Assembly (NCBI GenBank): GCA_026196445.1
Contig: JAPHTE010000443.1
Coordinates: 1-7,533 of the forward strand
Length of the DNA stretch: 7,533 bases
From: Lysobacterales bacterium
Lineage (GTDB): Bacteria > Pseudomonadota > Gammaproteobacteria > Xanthomonadales > SZUA-36
Direction of reading: 5' to 3'
A model generated the notes under the pieces. It was not told where the DNA came from. It ran no database searches and was given only the letters and a program-made list of their open reading frames with translations. This document shows positions 1 to 6,643 of this stretch, piece after piece. Numbering within the stretch: position 1 is the first letter of the stretch; every line of letters begins with the position of its first letter. The position numbers and the translations under genes were made by a program.

Positions 1-149
1 CCGATATCCAGCCCGCGGTAAACCAATGCGGAATCCACGCTGATGATCTCCAGCGGATAGCGCTCGCATAACGCCACCGCCAGGCCGGTTTTTCCGGCTG
101 CGGTCGGGCCCATCAGGAAAATTGCAGATGGCTGTGATTCGAAGCTCAT
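1..149 (-). CDS. miaA: tRNA dimethylallyltransferase MiaA (N-terminal fragment, gene continues beyond window start)
   Basis: MiaA transfers a dimethylallyl group to N6 of A37 in tRNAs that read UNN codons, the first step of i6A/ms2i6A formation in the cytoplasm. Only the first 49 residues are visible. They hold the P-loop GPTAAGKT at residues 14-21, which binds the prenyl diphosphate, then the family signature ISVDSALVYRGLDIG at about 36-50, whose Asp39 and Ser40 belong to the tRNA/catalytic site. The ATG at 147-149 leaves 12 residues before the MGPT motif, as in E. coli MiaA. An AGG lies 7 nt upstream, a weak ribosome site. mutL ends 34 bp upstream on the same strand, so co-transcription is likely; miaA follows mutL in E. 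coli too. The fragment shows no defect. The rest of the gene, and hfq if synteny continues, would lie before base 1. Confidence 0.95.
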   Translation of the reverse strand, partial: MSFESQPSAIFLMGPTAAGKTGLAVALCERYPLEIISVDSALVYRGLDI

Positions 150-183
150 AGCTTAGCCTGTTGTGACTGGTGCAATATACAGG

Positions 184-1956
184 CTACCTCCCACGCAGGA
201 ATAAACGGTCGAGATTCTGCATATCCAGTTGCACCCAGGTCGGCCGGCCGTGGTTGCACTGTGCGGCACGTTCGGTCCTTTCCATGTCGCGCAATAACGC
301 GTTCATCTCGGCCAGGTTCAGGCTGCGGTTGGCACGCACCGAACCATGGCAGGCCATCGAGGCCAGCACCTCGTCCATTTCCGTCTCGAGTTTGAGACTC
401 TTGCCGTCCGAGGCGAGTTCGGATAATACGTCCTGCAACAGACCGGCCATGTCGGCCTGTTGCAACAGTGTAGGCACCTTGCGCACCCGCACGGTCTGTG
501 GACCAGCGCGGTCACAGGTAATCCCCAGGATTTCGAGGTCCTCGGCGTGTTTCTCGACCATGTCGGCCTCGCGCTCGCTGACGTGCACGGTAACCGGCAC
601 GAGTAAATTCTGGCTGCGGATACCATCCTGCTGAAGGCCGGTTTTGAAACGCTCGTAGGTAATGCGTTCGTGGGCGGCATGCATGTCCACCAATACCAGG
701 CCGTGCTGGTTCTGGGCCAGGATATAGACACCGTGCAATTGCGCCAGTGCATAACCCAGCGGTGGCACCTCGCCATCGTCTGCAGGGGTTTTTACCGCCG
801 TGCCAGCGGCGCCGCCGGCTGCTGACGACACCAACTGCGTATAGCTTTGTATTTGCTCGGCCACGTTCAACGGCACGCTGCCCTGGGATGCCGCCCGGTC
901 GATTGCCCGCCCCGGGGGCCGTGGCTCACTTACCATGGAACCCGGCCGCGGTGCACCGGCGCCAACCCCGGCCAGCGAATGGTTCAAGGTCGAGAAAATA
1001 AAATCGTGTACCGAGCGCGAGTCCCTGAAACGCACCTCGTGCTTTTGCGGGTGTACGTTGACGTCCACACCGGCAGGCGGCATTTCGAGGTACAGCACAA
1101 AGGCCGGGTGGCGGCCATGGAACAGCACGTCCCGGAAAGCCTGGCGGATGGCGTGCGCGACCAACCGGTCGCGGATCACCCGGCCATTGACAAAAAAGTA
1201 CTGACGGTCCGCCTGTGCACGGTTGTAGCGTGGTTCGGCCACCCAGCCGCGCAAACCAAACACGCCACGTTGTTCGTCGATAGCCAGCGCATGTTCGACA
1301 AATTCCGCCCCCAGCACAGCCTCTAGCCGGACGCGCATATCCCCGTCTTCGTCAATCGCCGGGAACTGGCGTACGGTGCGATTGTTGTGTTGCAGTTGAA
1401 AAGCAACGTCAGCGCGCGCCAGTGAAAACCGTTTGACCATTTCATCGACGTGTGAAAATTCCGTGCGCTCGGTGCGCAGGAACTTGCGTCGCGCCGGTAC
1501 GTTGTAGAACAGGTCACGTACCTCTACGCGTGTCCCGCCTGCACCGCTTGCCGGTGTCACGTCTCCGGGCTTGCCGTTGTCCACCTTGAGCTGCCAGGCG
1601 TGCGGGCCATCGGTCGTGCGTGAACTGACGACCATGCGGCTGACCGAGGCCACGCTGGGCAACGCCTCGCCGCGGAAACCCATGCTTGCGACTTTTTCCA
1701 GCTCATCGAGCGAAGCGATCTTGCTGGTCGCGTGCCGTTCCAGCGCCAGTGTGAGCTCGTCTTTGGCAATGCCGCAGCCGTCATCCGTCACCTGGATCAG
1801 GCGCCGGCCGCCCTTCTCCAGCACGACCTGGATCGAACGCGCACCCGCGTCCAGGCTATTCTCGATCAGTTCCTTGACCACCGAAGACGGCCGCTCGACC
1901 ACTTCACCGGCGGCGATCTGGTTGATCAGGAGTTCAGGAAGTTGACGTATGGGCAT
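184..1956 (-). CDS. mutL: DNA mismatch repair protein MutL, endonuclease-competent type
   Basis: MutL links MutS mismatch recognition to strand removal. The 590-residue protein has an N-terminal GHKL ATPase: NQIAAGEVVERP at 12-23, ELIENSLDAGA at 29-39 (Glu29, Asn33), DDGCGI at 58-63 and GFRGEAL at 93-99. The transducer domain includes FYNVPARRKFL (150-160) and VDVNVHP (297-303). A short Pro/Gly/Ala-rich linker (about 330-398) leads to the dimerization domain. This domain carries the nuclease motif DMHAAHERITYE (424-435, fitting DQHAxxExxxxE with Q to M), ACHGSVRA (535-542) and CNHGRPT (567-573). QNLLVP (449-454) resembles the beta-clamp binding motif. I chose the ATG at 1954-1956 because MPIRQLPELL matches the family N-terminus; the frame stays open to 2037, but that extension only translates the intergenic palindrome. 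No good Shine-Dalgarno precedes the start, so expression may depend on coupling or on the upstream message. Confidence 0.97.
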   Translation of the reverse strand: MPIRQLPELLINQIAAGEVVERPSSVVKELIENSLDAGARSIQVVLEKGGRRLIQVTDDGCGIAKDELTLALERHATSKIASLDELEKVASMGFRGEALPSVASVSRMVVSSRTTDGPHAWQLKVDNGKPGDVTPASGAGGTRVEVRDLFYNVPARRKFLRTERTEFSHVDEMVKRFSLARADVAFQLQHNNRTVRQFPAIDEDGDMRVRLEAVLGAEFVEHALAIDEQRGVFGLRGWVAEPRYNRAQADRQYFFVNGRVIRDRLVAHAIRQAFRDVLFHGRHPAFVLYLEMPPAGVDVNVHPQKHEVRFRDSRSVHDFIFSTLNHSLAGVGAGAPRPGSMVSEPRPPGRAIDRAASQGSVPLNVAEQIQSYTQLVSSAAGGAAGTAVKTPADDGEVPPLGYALAQLHGVYILAQNQHGLVLVDMHAAHERITYERFKTGLQQDGIRSQNLLVPVTVHVSEREADMVEKHAEDLEILGITCDRAGPQTVRVRKVPTLLQQADMAGLLQDVLSELASDGKSLKLETEMDEVLASMACHGSVRANRSLNLAEMNALLRDMERTERAAQCNHGRPTWVQLDMQNLDRLFLRGR

Positions 1957-2001
1957 CCGTACACTTGTAGCGTTTTTTGCTGCGGGCTTCAAGGATAAAA
2001 A

Positions 2002-2028
2002 GAATCGCGGCGAGACGCCGCTCCCACA
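2002..2028 (-). repeat. REP-like palindromic element in the amiB-mutL spacer
   Basis: Read on the minus strand, the spacer holds TGTGGGAGCGGCGTCTCGCC followed by GCGATTC. It has a GTGG head, then a perfect 6-bp stem (2016-2021 pairing with 2007-2012) around a 3-nt loop, and a T-rich run just after (TTCTTTTTATCC). The TGTGGGAGCGG head with a following C/G palindrome is the pattern of REP elements known from Pseudomonas and relatives, which are spread by RAYT (REP-associated tyrosine) transposases. Only one copy is in this window, so repeat status is inferred from the pattern. On the mRNA it would form a hairpin between amiB and mutL, possibly protecting the upstream message or reducing read-through. 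Confidence 0.55.
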
Positions 2029-2046
2029 ATTTGCCAACCCTACAGG

Positions 2047-3348
2047 TCAGCTGGTAGGAATTACGAGCTCGCGACCGACGTGGATGACGTCGCCACGAAT
2101 GTTGTTCGCGCTGCGCAGCTTGCTCAGGCTGATACTGTATTGGTTCGCGATACCGCCGAGCGTATCGCCGCGGGCGACGATGTGGCGTGCGCCATCGCGG
2201 TTGGCGGCGATCCAGGTTCCGGGTGGAGGACTGGAATAGAAATAATTACGCACACCGCTGGTGATGGCCTTTGCCGTGCGTTGCTGGAATTCCTTCTCGG
2301 TCAGGCGTTTCTCTTCTCCGGGGTTGGAGATGAAGCCTGTTTCGACCAGTACCGAGGGTACATCGGGCGATTTCAGCACCATGAAGTTGGCACGCCCGAC
2401 ATAGTTCTTATGCGTTCGCCCGGTGCGTTTCAGCGAGCCGAGTATGTCACTGGCGACCTTGTTACTGGCTTCCTGGGTGGCGCTCTGTGACAGGTCCAGC
2501 AATACCGATGCCAGCATGTCGTCCTTGTCGCTCAGCGTTACACCTCCGACCAGGTCCGACGCATTTTCGCTATCCGCCAAAAGACGCGCAAATTCACTAC
2601 TGGCGCCGCGTGGTGACAGTACGAACACCGAGCTACCCTGCACCTTTGGATTTTTGAACGCGTCTGCATGGATGGAGACGAACAGGTCAGCCCTGGCCTT
2701 GCGGGCCTTGTCGTAGCGTCCACGAAGCGGAATGTAATAATCGCCGTCACGCGTCAATACGCCACGCATGCCCGGTTCCGCATCAATCGCCTTTTTCAGT
2801 TCGCGGGCGATTTGCAGCACCACGACCTTTTCGCGGGTTTTCTTCCTGCCTATCGCACCCGGATCCTCACCGCCGTGCCCGGCGTCTATGGCAATCACAA
2901 CATCACGGTTGGGTTGATCGATATCCGCCACCCGTTTGACCATCGTGGCTTTCTGGCCGTTGGACTTGGCAAACAGGTCTACCACCAGGCGATGACCGTA
3001 TTGGCCGGTGGGATCGAGCAGGAAACTCTTCAGTTCGGCACTCTCCTTCAGGTCAAACACCACCCGCAAGGTATCTGCATCGGGATTGCCATAACGCACA
3101 CCGCGGATGACGCCCGCGTGCTCCTCGTCCAACACCAGCGGCGTTTCGATCGAAGAGCCCTTCAGGTCCACCACCACGCGGTGCGGGTTTTGCAGGGTAA
3201 AAAGCTTGTAGGATGTCTTGCGGTCCAGGTCCAGGACCGCACGGGTTTTCAAAGGGTCCGCCCACACGCGAAATCCGCTCACCTCTGCAGCAATTGCCTG
3301 CAGAGAAGTCAGCAAAAGCACAATCGTTATCAGGAAACGTTTGCTCAC
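2047..3348 (-). CDS. amiB: Periplasmic N-acetylmuramoyl-L-alanine amidase (AmiB/AmiC family) with AMIN and LysM domains
   Basis: This zinc amidase cuts the bond between MurNAc and L-Ala to split septal peptidoglycan during cell separation. The 433 residues start with a Sec-type signal peptide (MSKRF, a hydrophobic core, then AIA-A|EVSG, cleavage near 21). An AMIN domain (about 22-125) follows, used in this family for septal targeting. The Amidase_3 domain (about 149-372) has zinc ligands His158 (DAGHGG), Glu173 and His227 (SIHADA), and catalytic Glu336 (VETGF). The segment at 271-305 (with LLDLSQSATQ) matches the regulatory helix of AmiB/AmiC enzymes, which EnvC/NlpD-type LytM activators displace. 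A single LysM (about 389-432) ends the protein. The start is GTG (3346-3348), fixed by the signal peptide; GAGG lies 11 nt and AGGGG 3 nt upstream. The symbol follows its place between tsaE and mutL; databases often call such proteins AmiC. Confidence 0.93.
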   Translation of the reverse strand: MSKRFLITIVLLLTSLQAIAAEVSGFRVWADPLKTRAVLDLDRKTSYKLFTLQNPHRVVVDLKGSSIETPLVLDEEHAGVIRGVRYGNPDADTLRVVFDLKESAELKSFLLDPTGQYGHRLVVDLFAKSNGQKATMVKRVADIDQPNRDVVIAIDAGHGGEDPGAIGRKKTREKVVVLQIARELKKAIDAEPGMRGVLTRDGDYYIPLRGRYDKARKARADLFVSIHADAFKNPKVQGSSVFVLSPRGASSEFARLLADSENASDLVGGVTLSDKDDMLASVLLDLSQSATQEASNKVASDILGSLKRTGRTHKNYVGRANFMVLKSPDVPSVLVETGFISNPGEEKRLTEKEFQQRTAKAITSGVRNYFYSSPPPGTWIAANRDGARHIVARGDTLGGIANQYSISLSKLRSANNIRGDVIHVGRELVIPTS

Positions 3349-3470
3349 TCGCCCCTAAACCTCAAGGTCACAACTCCATGTCGTAAATATAATGATGAAT
3401 TGCTTTTCGCGAAAAAGCAAGAGTTTGTGATAAAAAACCGTAAGATATAGGAACTAGCTAAAGCAAGAAA
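3349..3470 (-). promoter_or_regulatory. AT-rich tsaE-amiB spacer, possible internal promoter for amiB
   Basis: This 122-bp gap contrasts with the 4-bp overlap just upstream. Bases 3371-3470 are only 33% G+C by direct count, far below the flanking genes. On the minus strand a candidate promoter is TTGCTT (3415-3420), 17 nt, then CATCAT (3392-3397), with TATATT just beyond it. Matches to consensus are modest (3/6 and 4/6). I see no convincing intrinsic terminator for tsaE. The likely role is a secondary promoter giving amiB-mutL-miaA their own supply of transcript; this is inference. Confidence 0.35.
3400..3420. repeat. Perfect 8-bp inverted repeat, operator-like
   Basis: TTGCTTTT and AAAAGCAA flank a 5-bp CGCGA centre, giving a 21-bp near-symmetric site. 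It lies in the AT-rich spacer before amiB and overlaps the -35/spacer part of the candidate promoter. A protein-binding operator fits better than a terminator because neither strand has a T-run after the stem. The 9-mer AAAGCAAGA overlapping its right arm (3414-3422) recurs at 3460-3468. No regulator could be named. Confidence 0.4.
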
Positions 3471-3956
3471 TTAGCTGATGAATGCAGTGTCATCGAAAGA
3501 TTGGGCCCGTTCTGTCAGGGCCGACCAGTACAGGTCACGCCCTTCCCCGGCATAAGCGAAGCTGAAAACGAAATCCGCAGCGGGCAGAAAGCCCGTGCCA
3601 CGTTCAGGCCACTCAACAAGCAACACGGTACGCTCATCCAGCAGGTCCTCGATACCCAGGAACGCCAGTTCTTCCGGGTCGCCGATACGATACAGGTCCA
3701 TGTGCAAAACCTGAACAGAATCAAGCTTATAGTGTTCCAACAGGCCGTAGGTCGGGCTCTTGACCCGCCCTTCATGACCGAGGGCCCGGATAAACGCACG
3801 GGCAAAAGTCGTCTTGCCCGCACCGAGGTCGCCCTCCAGGTGAATGACCAGTGGAACCCTTATAAAAGACGCAAATTTTTTCGCGAATGCGTTGAGGTGC
3901 TGCTCACGGGGAAAGACCAGATGGCCACCCGGGGGATTCTCAGCCACCGCGATCAC
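3471..3956 (-). CDS. tsaE: tRNA threonylcarbamoyladenosine biosynthesis ATPase TsaE
   Basis: TsaE is the P-loop ATPase partner of the TsaB-TsaD complex. It is needed for turnover in making t6A at position 37 of ANN-decoding tRNAs in the cytoplasm. The 161-residue protein is of usual family length. It shows Walker A GDLGAGKTT (42-50), the SPTY motif (67-70), HMDLYR (85-90, Asp87) and EWPERG (115-120, Glu115), all diagnostic and intact. The start is GTG at 3954-3956; its last bases form the TGA stop of nnr in a 4-bp GTGA overlap, so translation is probably coupled. AAGGG sits very close upstream, and a second GTG three codons in is a possible alternative. nnr-tsaE overlap or near-overlap is common in gammaproteobacteria. 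Confidence 0.96.
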   Translation of the reverse strand: MIAVAENPPGGHLVFPREQHLNAFAKKFASFIRVPLVIHLEGDLGAGKTTFARAFIRALGHEGRVKSPTYGLLEHYKLDSVQVLHMDLYRIGDPEELAFLGIEDLLDERTVLLVEWPERGTGFLPAADFVFSFAYAGEGRDLYWSALTERAQSFDDTAFIS

Positions 3957-5473
3957 ACCCTTGACAGTTTCCAGACAGAACTCAGCTGTGCGGTGATATC
4001 ACCGGCGAGCAAAGCCAATTGCCCAAGTTCTTCCGCGGCCAGGTCGCCGGCCCAGGCGTGCGCGAGCACAGCGGCTTTCGCGGCATCAAAGCAGGACAGG
4101 CCCTGGCACAACATGCCGGCAATAACGCCGGTCAACACGTCACCACTGCCTGCGGTCGCCATACCGGGATTGCCCAGCGGGCAGATGCCATATTCACCGG
4201 ATGGCGCGGCCACCACGCTGCCGCAGCCTTTCAGCACTACGCTGGCGCCGTAGCGCCCGGCCATTTGTTGCGCCGCAGCCACCCTGTCGTGCTGGATATC
4301 GGCAACTTTACAGCCCAGCAGGCGTGCGGCCTCTGCCGGGTGCGGTGTCAGTATCCAGTCATCACGCCTCACGTTGCCGTAATCAACCAGCAGGTTCAAC
4401 CCGTCGGCGTCGACGACCAGCGGAGCCGGTGCCTCCAGACAGGCCTTCAGCAGTTCTTCCGACCAGGCAGCGGCGCCCAGACCGGGACCTGCCGCAAGGA
4501 TATGTTCCCCTTGGAGCCAGGGCCTCAGGTCCTGCGCACAATCGACCGCCTTGACCATCAATTCGGGCCGGGCGAGATTGATCACCGAGGCGTGTGCCGG
4601 GTCGGTCGCCAGTGTCACCCGGCCTGCCCCGCTGCGCAAGGCGGCCTCGCCGCACATGCGCACCGCGCCGCTCATACCCGCGATGCCGCCAACGGCCAGC
4701 AAATGCCCGTAATGGCCCTTGTGGGAATTGCGCCGACGCGGTTTCATCAAGCCGGCCAATACGTCCTCTTTCAACAACCGCCCTGCATTGCGGGAAATCT
4801 CAGCGCTCGCTTGCGGTGGAACTTCCAGGTCGTCGAAGCTGATGTGGCCGCAGTAATCCGGCCCATCTGCGGTATACATGCCACGCTTGAGACCGACAAA
4901 CGTCACCGTGCCGGCGGCCCGCACTGCACGGCCCATGACACAACCGGTATCGGCATTCAACCCGGACGGGATATCGATGGCCAGGATGGGACAATCCAGG
5001 TGATTGAGGTAATCGATGGCATAGCGGTACTGGCCACCCACCTCGCGGTCGATACCGGTGCCCAGCAGTGCGTCCAGGGCGAGATCGCAGGGCACGTCGG
5101 TTGCCAGTGGCCAAAGCACTACATCACCACCTGCAGCGCGCCAGTCGGCGTATGCTTTTTGCGCGTCACCCTTTAAACGCGCAGGATCCACCATTGAGCA
5201 GACGGTAACATCCCTGCCCGCATCGGCGGCCAGCCTGGCAGCCACGTATCCATCGCCGCCGTTATTACCCGGTCCGCACAGTACCAGCCAGCGGCGCGCA
5301 GCAGGAAAACACGTTATTGCATCGTCGAAGATGGCCTGCCCGGCGCGGCACATGAGCTCATAGCCGGGAATGCCCAGGCCATCGATCGCGGCGGAATCAA
5401 TCCCACGCACCTGCGTTGCGGTATACAATTTGTCACTGAGATCGGCCATTGCCCCATTATAACGGTGAATCAT
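3953..5473 (-). CDS. nnr: Bifunctional NAD(P)HX epimerase / ADP-dependent NAD(P)HX dehydratase (Nnr, YjeF family)
   Basis: This fused enzyme repairs hydrated NADH/NADPH: the N-terminal half epimerizes R-NAD(P)HX and the C-terminal half dehydrates S-NAD(P)HX using ADP. In 506 residues, the epimerase domain (about 18-243) has GPGNNGGDG (67-75), Asp134 in DALLGTGI and IDIPSGLN (166-173). The dehydratase domain (about 248-500) has HKGHYGHLL (251-259), DADGLN (355-360), LTPHPAEA (375-382) and GNPGMATAGSGDVLTG (434-449) with catalytic Asp445. Both active sites look intact. The start is uncertain. ATG 5471-5473 has a strong GGGGAGG 8 nt upstream. ATG 5447-5449, eight codons in, follows a perfect TATAAT at leaderless spacing. 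The frame is open to 5722, but that would run deep into queG. The gene ends inside the first codons of tsaE. Confidence 0.95.
   Translation of the reverse strand: MIHRYNGAMADLSDKLYTATQVRGIDSAAIDGLGIPGYELMCRAGQAIFDDAITCFPAARRWLVLCGPGNNGGDGYVAARLAADAGRDVTVCSMVDPARLKGDAQKAYADWRAAGGDVVLWPLATDVPCDLALDALLGTGIDREVGGQYRYAIDYLNHLDCPILAIDIPSGLNADTGCVMGRAVRAAGTVTFVGLKRGMYTADGPDYCGHISFDDLEVPPQASAEISRNAGRLLKEDVLAGLMKPRRRNSHKGHYGHLLAVGGIAGMSGAVRMCGEAALRSGAGRVTLATDPAHASVINLARPELMVKAVDCAQDLRPWLQGEHILAAGPGLGAAAWSEELLKACLEAPAPLVVDADGLNLLVDYGNVRRDDWILTPHPAEAARLLGCKVADIQHDRVAAAQQMAGRYGASVVLKGCGSVVAAPSGEYGICPLGNPGMATAGSGDVLTGVIAGMLCQGLSCFDAAKAAVLAHAWAGDLAAEELGQLALLAGDITAQLSSVWKLSRV
5456..5463. promoter_or_regulatory. 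Candidate shared -10 element between nnr and queG
   Basis: The bases ATTATAAC contain the palindrome TTATAA. On the minus strand they read TATAAT (5456-5461), a perfect -10 hexamer. Seven bases downstream is the A of the nnr ATG at 5449, so the predicted transcript would be leaderless from that start. On the plus strand they read TATAAC (5458-5463, 5/6), with CTGAGA 16 nt upstream as a weak -35 and a predicted start near 5470. TTGTCA at 5430-5435 is a better -35 but its spacing is too long. No good -35 exists for the minus strand. Confidence 0.4.
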
Positions 5474-5481
5474 TTGACGAA

Positions 5482-5488
5482 CCTCCCC
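5482..5488 (-). promoter_or_regulatory. Strong Shine-Dalgarno candidate for nnr
   Basis: Minus-strand GGGGAGG lies 8 nt before ATG 5471-5473, which is in frame with nnr. This supports the longer nnr start (MIHRYNGAMADL). It conflicts with the leaderless model, since the TATAAT at 5456-5461 lies downstream of it. Both cannot serve the same transcript. Confidence 0.5.
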
Positions 5489-5533
5489 AAAAACCCAAAA
5501 AGCCCGGAACCTGCAGGTGAATCGCAACCTGAT

Positions 5534-6580
5534 ATGCAGGCGCTTGCCGGGCTGATCCGTGGCTGGGGAAGGGAGTTGGGTTTCCAGCAACTGGGCTTCA
5601 GCGATACCGAACTTGATAAGCACGAAACCCGTCTGCTCGACTGGCTGGCCAAGGGCTACCACGGTGAAATGGATTACATGCAGCGTCACGGCACCCGCCG
5701 CAGCAGGCCGGCAGAACTGCACCCGGGCACGGTCCGGGTCATATCAGCACGTATGGACTACCTGCCGGAAGCGGCTTATGACATCCACAAGTTACTTGAG
5801 GATTCCGACAAGGGAGCCGTTTCCAGGTACGCGCTCGGGCGTGACTACCACAAGCTGATGCGCAAACGACTGCAAACACTGGCGCACCGGATCGAGGAAT
5901 ACGCCGGACCGTTCGGTTACCGTGTGTTTGTCGATTCCGCCCCGGTCCTGGAAAAGGCCCTGGCCGAAAAAGCCGGCCTGGGCTGGATCGGCAAGCACAG
6001 CAACGTGATCAACAAGAACGCGGGCAGCTGGTTTTTTCTCGGTGAGATTTTCACCGACCTGCCGTTACCGCTGGACAGCATTGCGGACAACCACTGCGGC
6101 GACTGCAGCGCCTGCCTGGATGTTTGCCCTACACAAGCCATCGTTGCACCTTACACGGTGGATGCACGGCGCTGCATTTCCTACCTGACCATCGAGTTCC
6201 ACGGCAGCATTCCTGTGGAGTTGCGTGGCTTGATGGGTAACCGGGTATACGGCTGCGACGATTGCCAGTTGGTGTGCCCGTGGAACCGCTTTGCCCGATC
6301 CAGCGAAGAGACCGATTTCAACCCGCGCCACGGGCTCGATGCGCCGCAGTTGATCGAGCTGTTCCAATGGACCGAAGAGCAGTTTTCGAAGCGCCTGGAA
6401 GGCAGCCCGATACGCCGCATCGGGCATGCCACCTGGCTGCGGAATATCGCTGTGGCGCTGGGCAATGCAGGGGGTTCCAAAGAGGTGGTCAAAACCCTTA
6501 AAATACACGCTGAACACCCTTCTGAAGTGGTGCGCGAACATGTCGAGTGGGCAATGCAACGCCATACCCGCAACATGTGA
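5534..6580 (+). CDS. queG: Epoxyqueuosine reductase QueG
   Basis: QueG reduces epoxyqueuosine to queuosine at the wobble base of tRNAs with GUN anticodons, using cobalamin and two [4Fe-4S] clusters. From ATG 5534 it has 348 residues. Conserved regions are the active-site FVDSAP (132-137, Asp134), EKAGLGWIGKH (145-155), ferredoxin-like Cys188, Cys191, Cys194 and Cys198 (CxxCxxCxxxCP), VDARRCISYLTIE (209-221), and Cys241, Cys244 and Cys248 of GCDDCQLVCPWN. A helical-repeat-like tail includes RRIGHATWLRNIAVALGN. The frame is open to GTG 5465 (371 residues). I prefer the ATG because the extra 23 codons have low GC at third positions (about 41% against about 77% just after), GTG 5465 has no ribosome site, and it would overlap the longer nnr start. 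AGGTGA lies 13 nt before the ATG, which is rather far. The C-terminus is about 30 residues shorter than in E. coli. Confidence 0.95.
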   Translation: MQALAGLIRGWGRELGFQQLGFSDTELDKHETRLLDWLAKGYHGEMDYMQRHGTRRSRPAELHPGTVRVISARMDYLPEAAYDIHKLLEDSDKGAVSRYALGRDYHKLMRKRLQTLAHRIEEYAGPFGYRVFVDSAPVLEKALAEKAGLGWIGKHSNVINKNAGSWFFLGEIFTDLPLPLDSIADNHCGDCSACLDVCPTQAIVAPYTVDARRCISYLTIEFHGSIPVELRGLMGNRVYGCDDCQLVCPWNRFARSSEETDFNPRHGLDAPQLIELFQWTEEQFSKRLEGSPIRRIGHATWLRNIAVALGNAGGSKEVVKTLKIHAEHPSEVVREHVEWAMQRHTRNM

Positions 6581-6606
6581 TATTCTTGCGCGAATAACAA
6601 CCTGAC

Positions 6607-6629
6607 CCGGGCTCCATGCCGGCTTTTTT
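6607..6629 (+). terminator. Possible weak intrinsic terminator or attenuator after queG
   Basis: A short stem pairs CCGG(G)C (6607-6612, one bulged G) with GCCGG (6618-6622) around a TCCAT loop. One base later comes a run of six T (6624-6629). It lies 27 bp after the queG stop, the right place for a terminator. However, the ribosome site of the next gene begins at the very next base, so a full stop here would leave that gene no promoter. Partial termination or attenuation is possible. Confidence 0.35.
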
Positions 6630-6634
6630 AGGAG
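6630..6634 (+). promoter_or_regulatory. Ribosome binding site of the aminotransferase gene
   Basis: AGGAG lies 9 nt before ATG 6644-6646. It decides this start over the in-frame ATG three codons later (6653). Confidence 0.7.
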
Positions 6635-6643
6635 TTTCTTGCA

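Noticed and set aside
1957..2037. 27-codon N-terminal extension of mutL
   Set aside because: It would translate the REP-like palindrome, and MutL proteins start at MPIxxLP.
3400..3420. Inverted repeat as an intrinsic terminator
   Set aside because: The stem is mostly A-T pairs and no T-run follows on either strand, so an operator or neutral palindrome is more likely.
2668..3450. 260-codon open frame on the plus strand
   Set aside because: It is antisense to amiB, is rich in His and Gln, and shows no family motif. Its end runs through the AT-rich spacer.
3431..3476. Terminator for tsaE (AGCTAA/TTAGCT pairing with a T-run further on)
   Set aside because: The 6-bp AT-rich stem overlaps the tsaE stop codon and lies over 20 nt from the T-run.
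4019..5176. 385-codon open frame on the plus strand
   Set aside because: It lies antisense inside nnr, whose motifs are intact along the whole region. Long antisense frames are common in GC-rich genes, and the translation shows no recognizable domain.
5474..5722. Longer nnr start as far as 5722
   Set aside because: It would overlap about 190 bp of queG coding sequence, and the translation before residue 84 has no YjeF-family similarity. Only starts 5473 and 5449 are credible.
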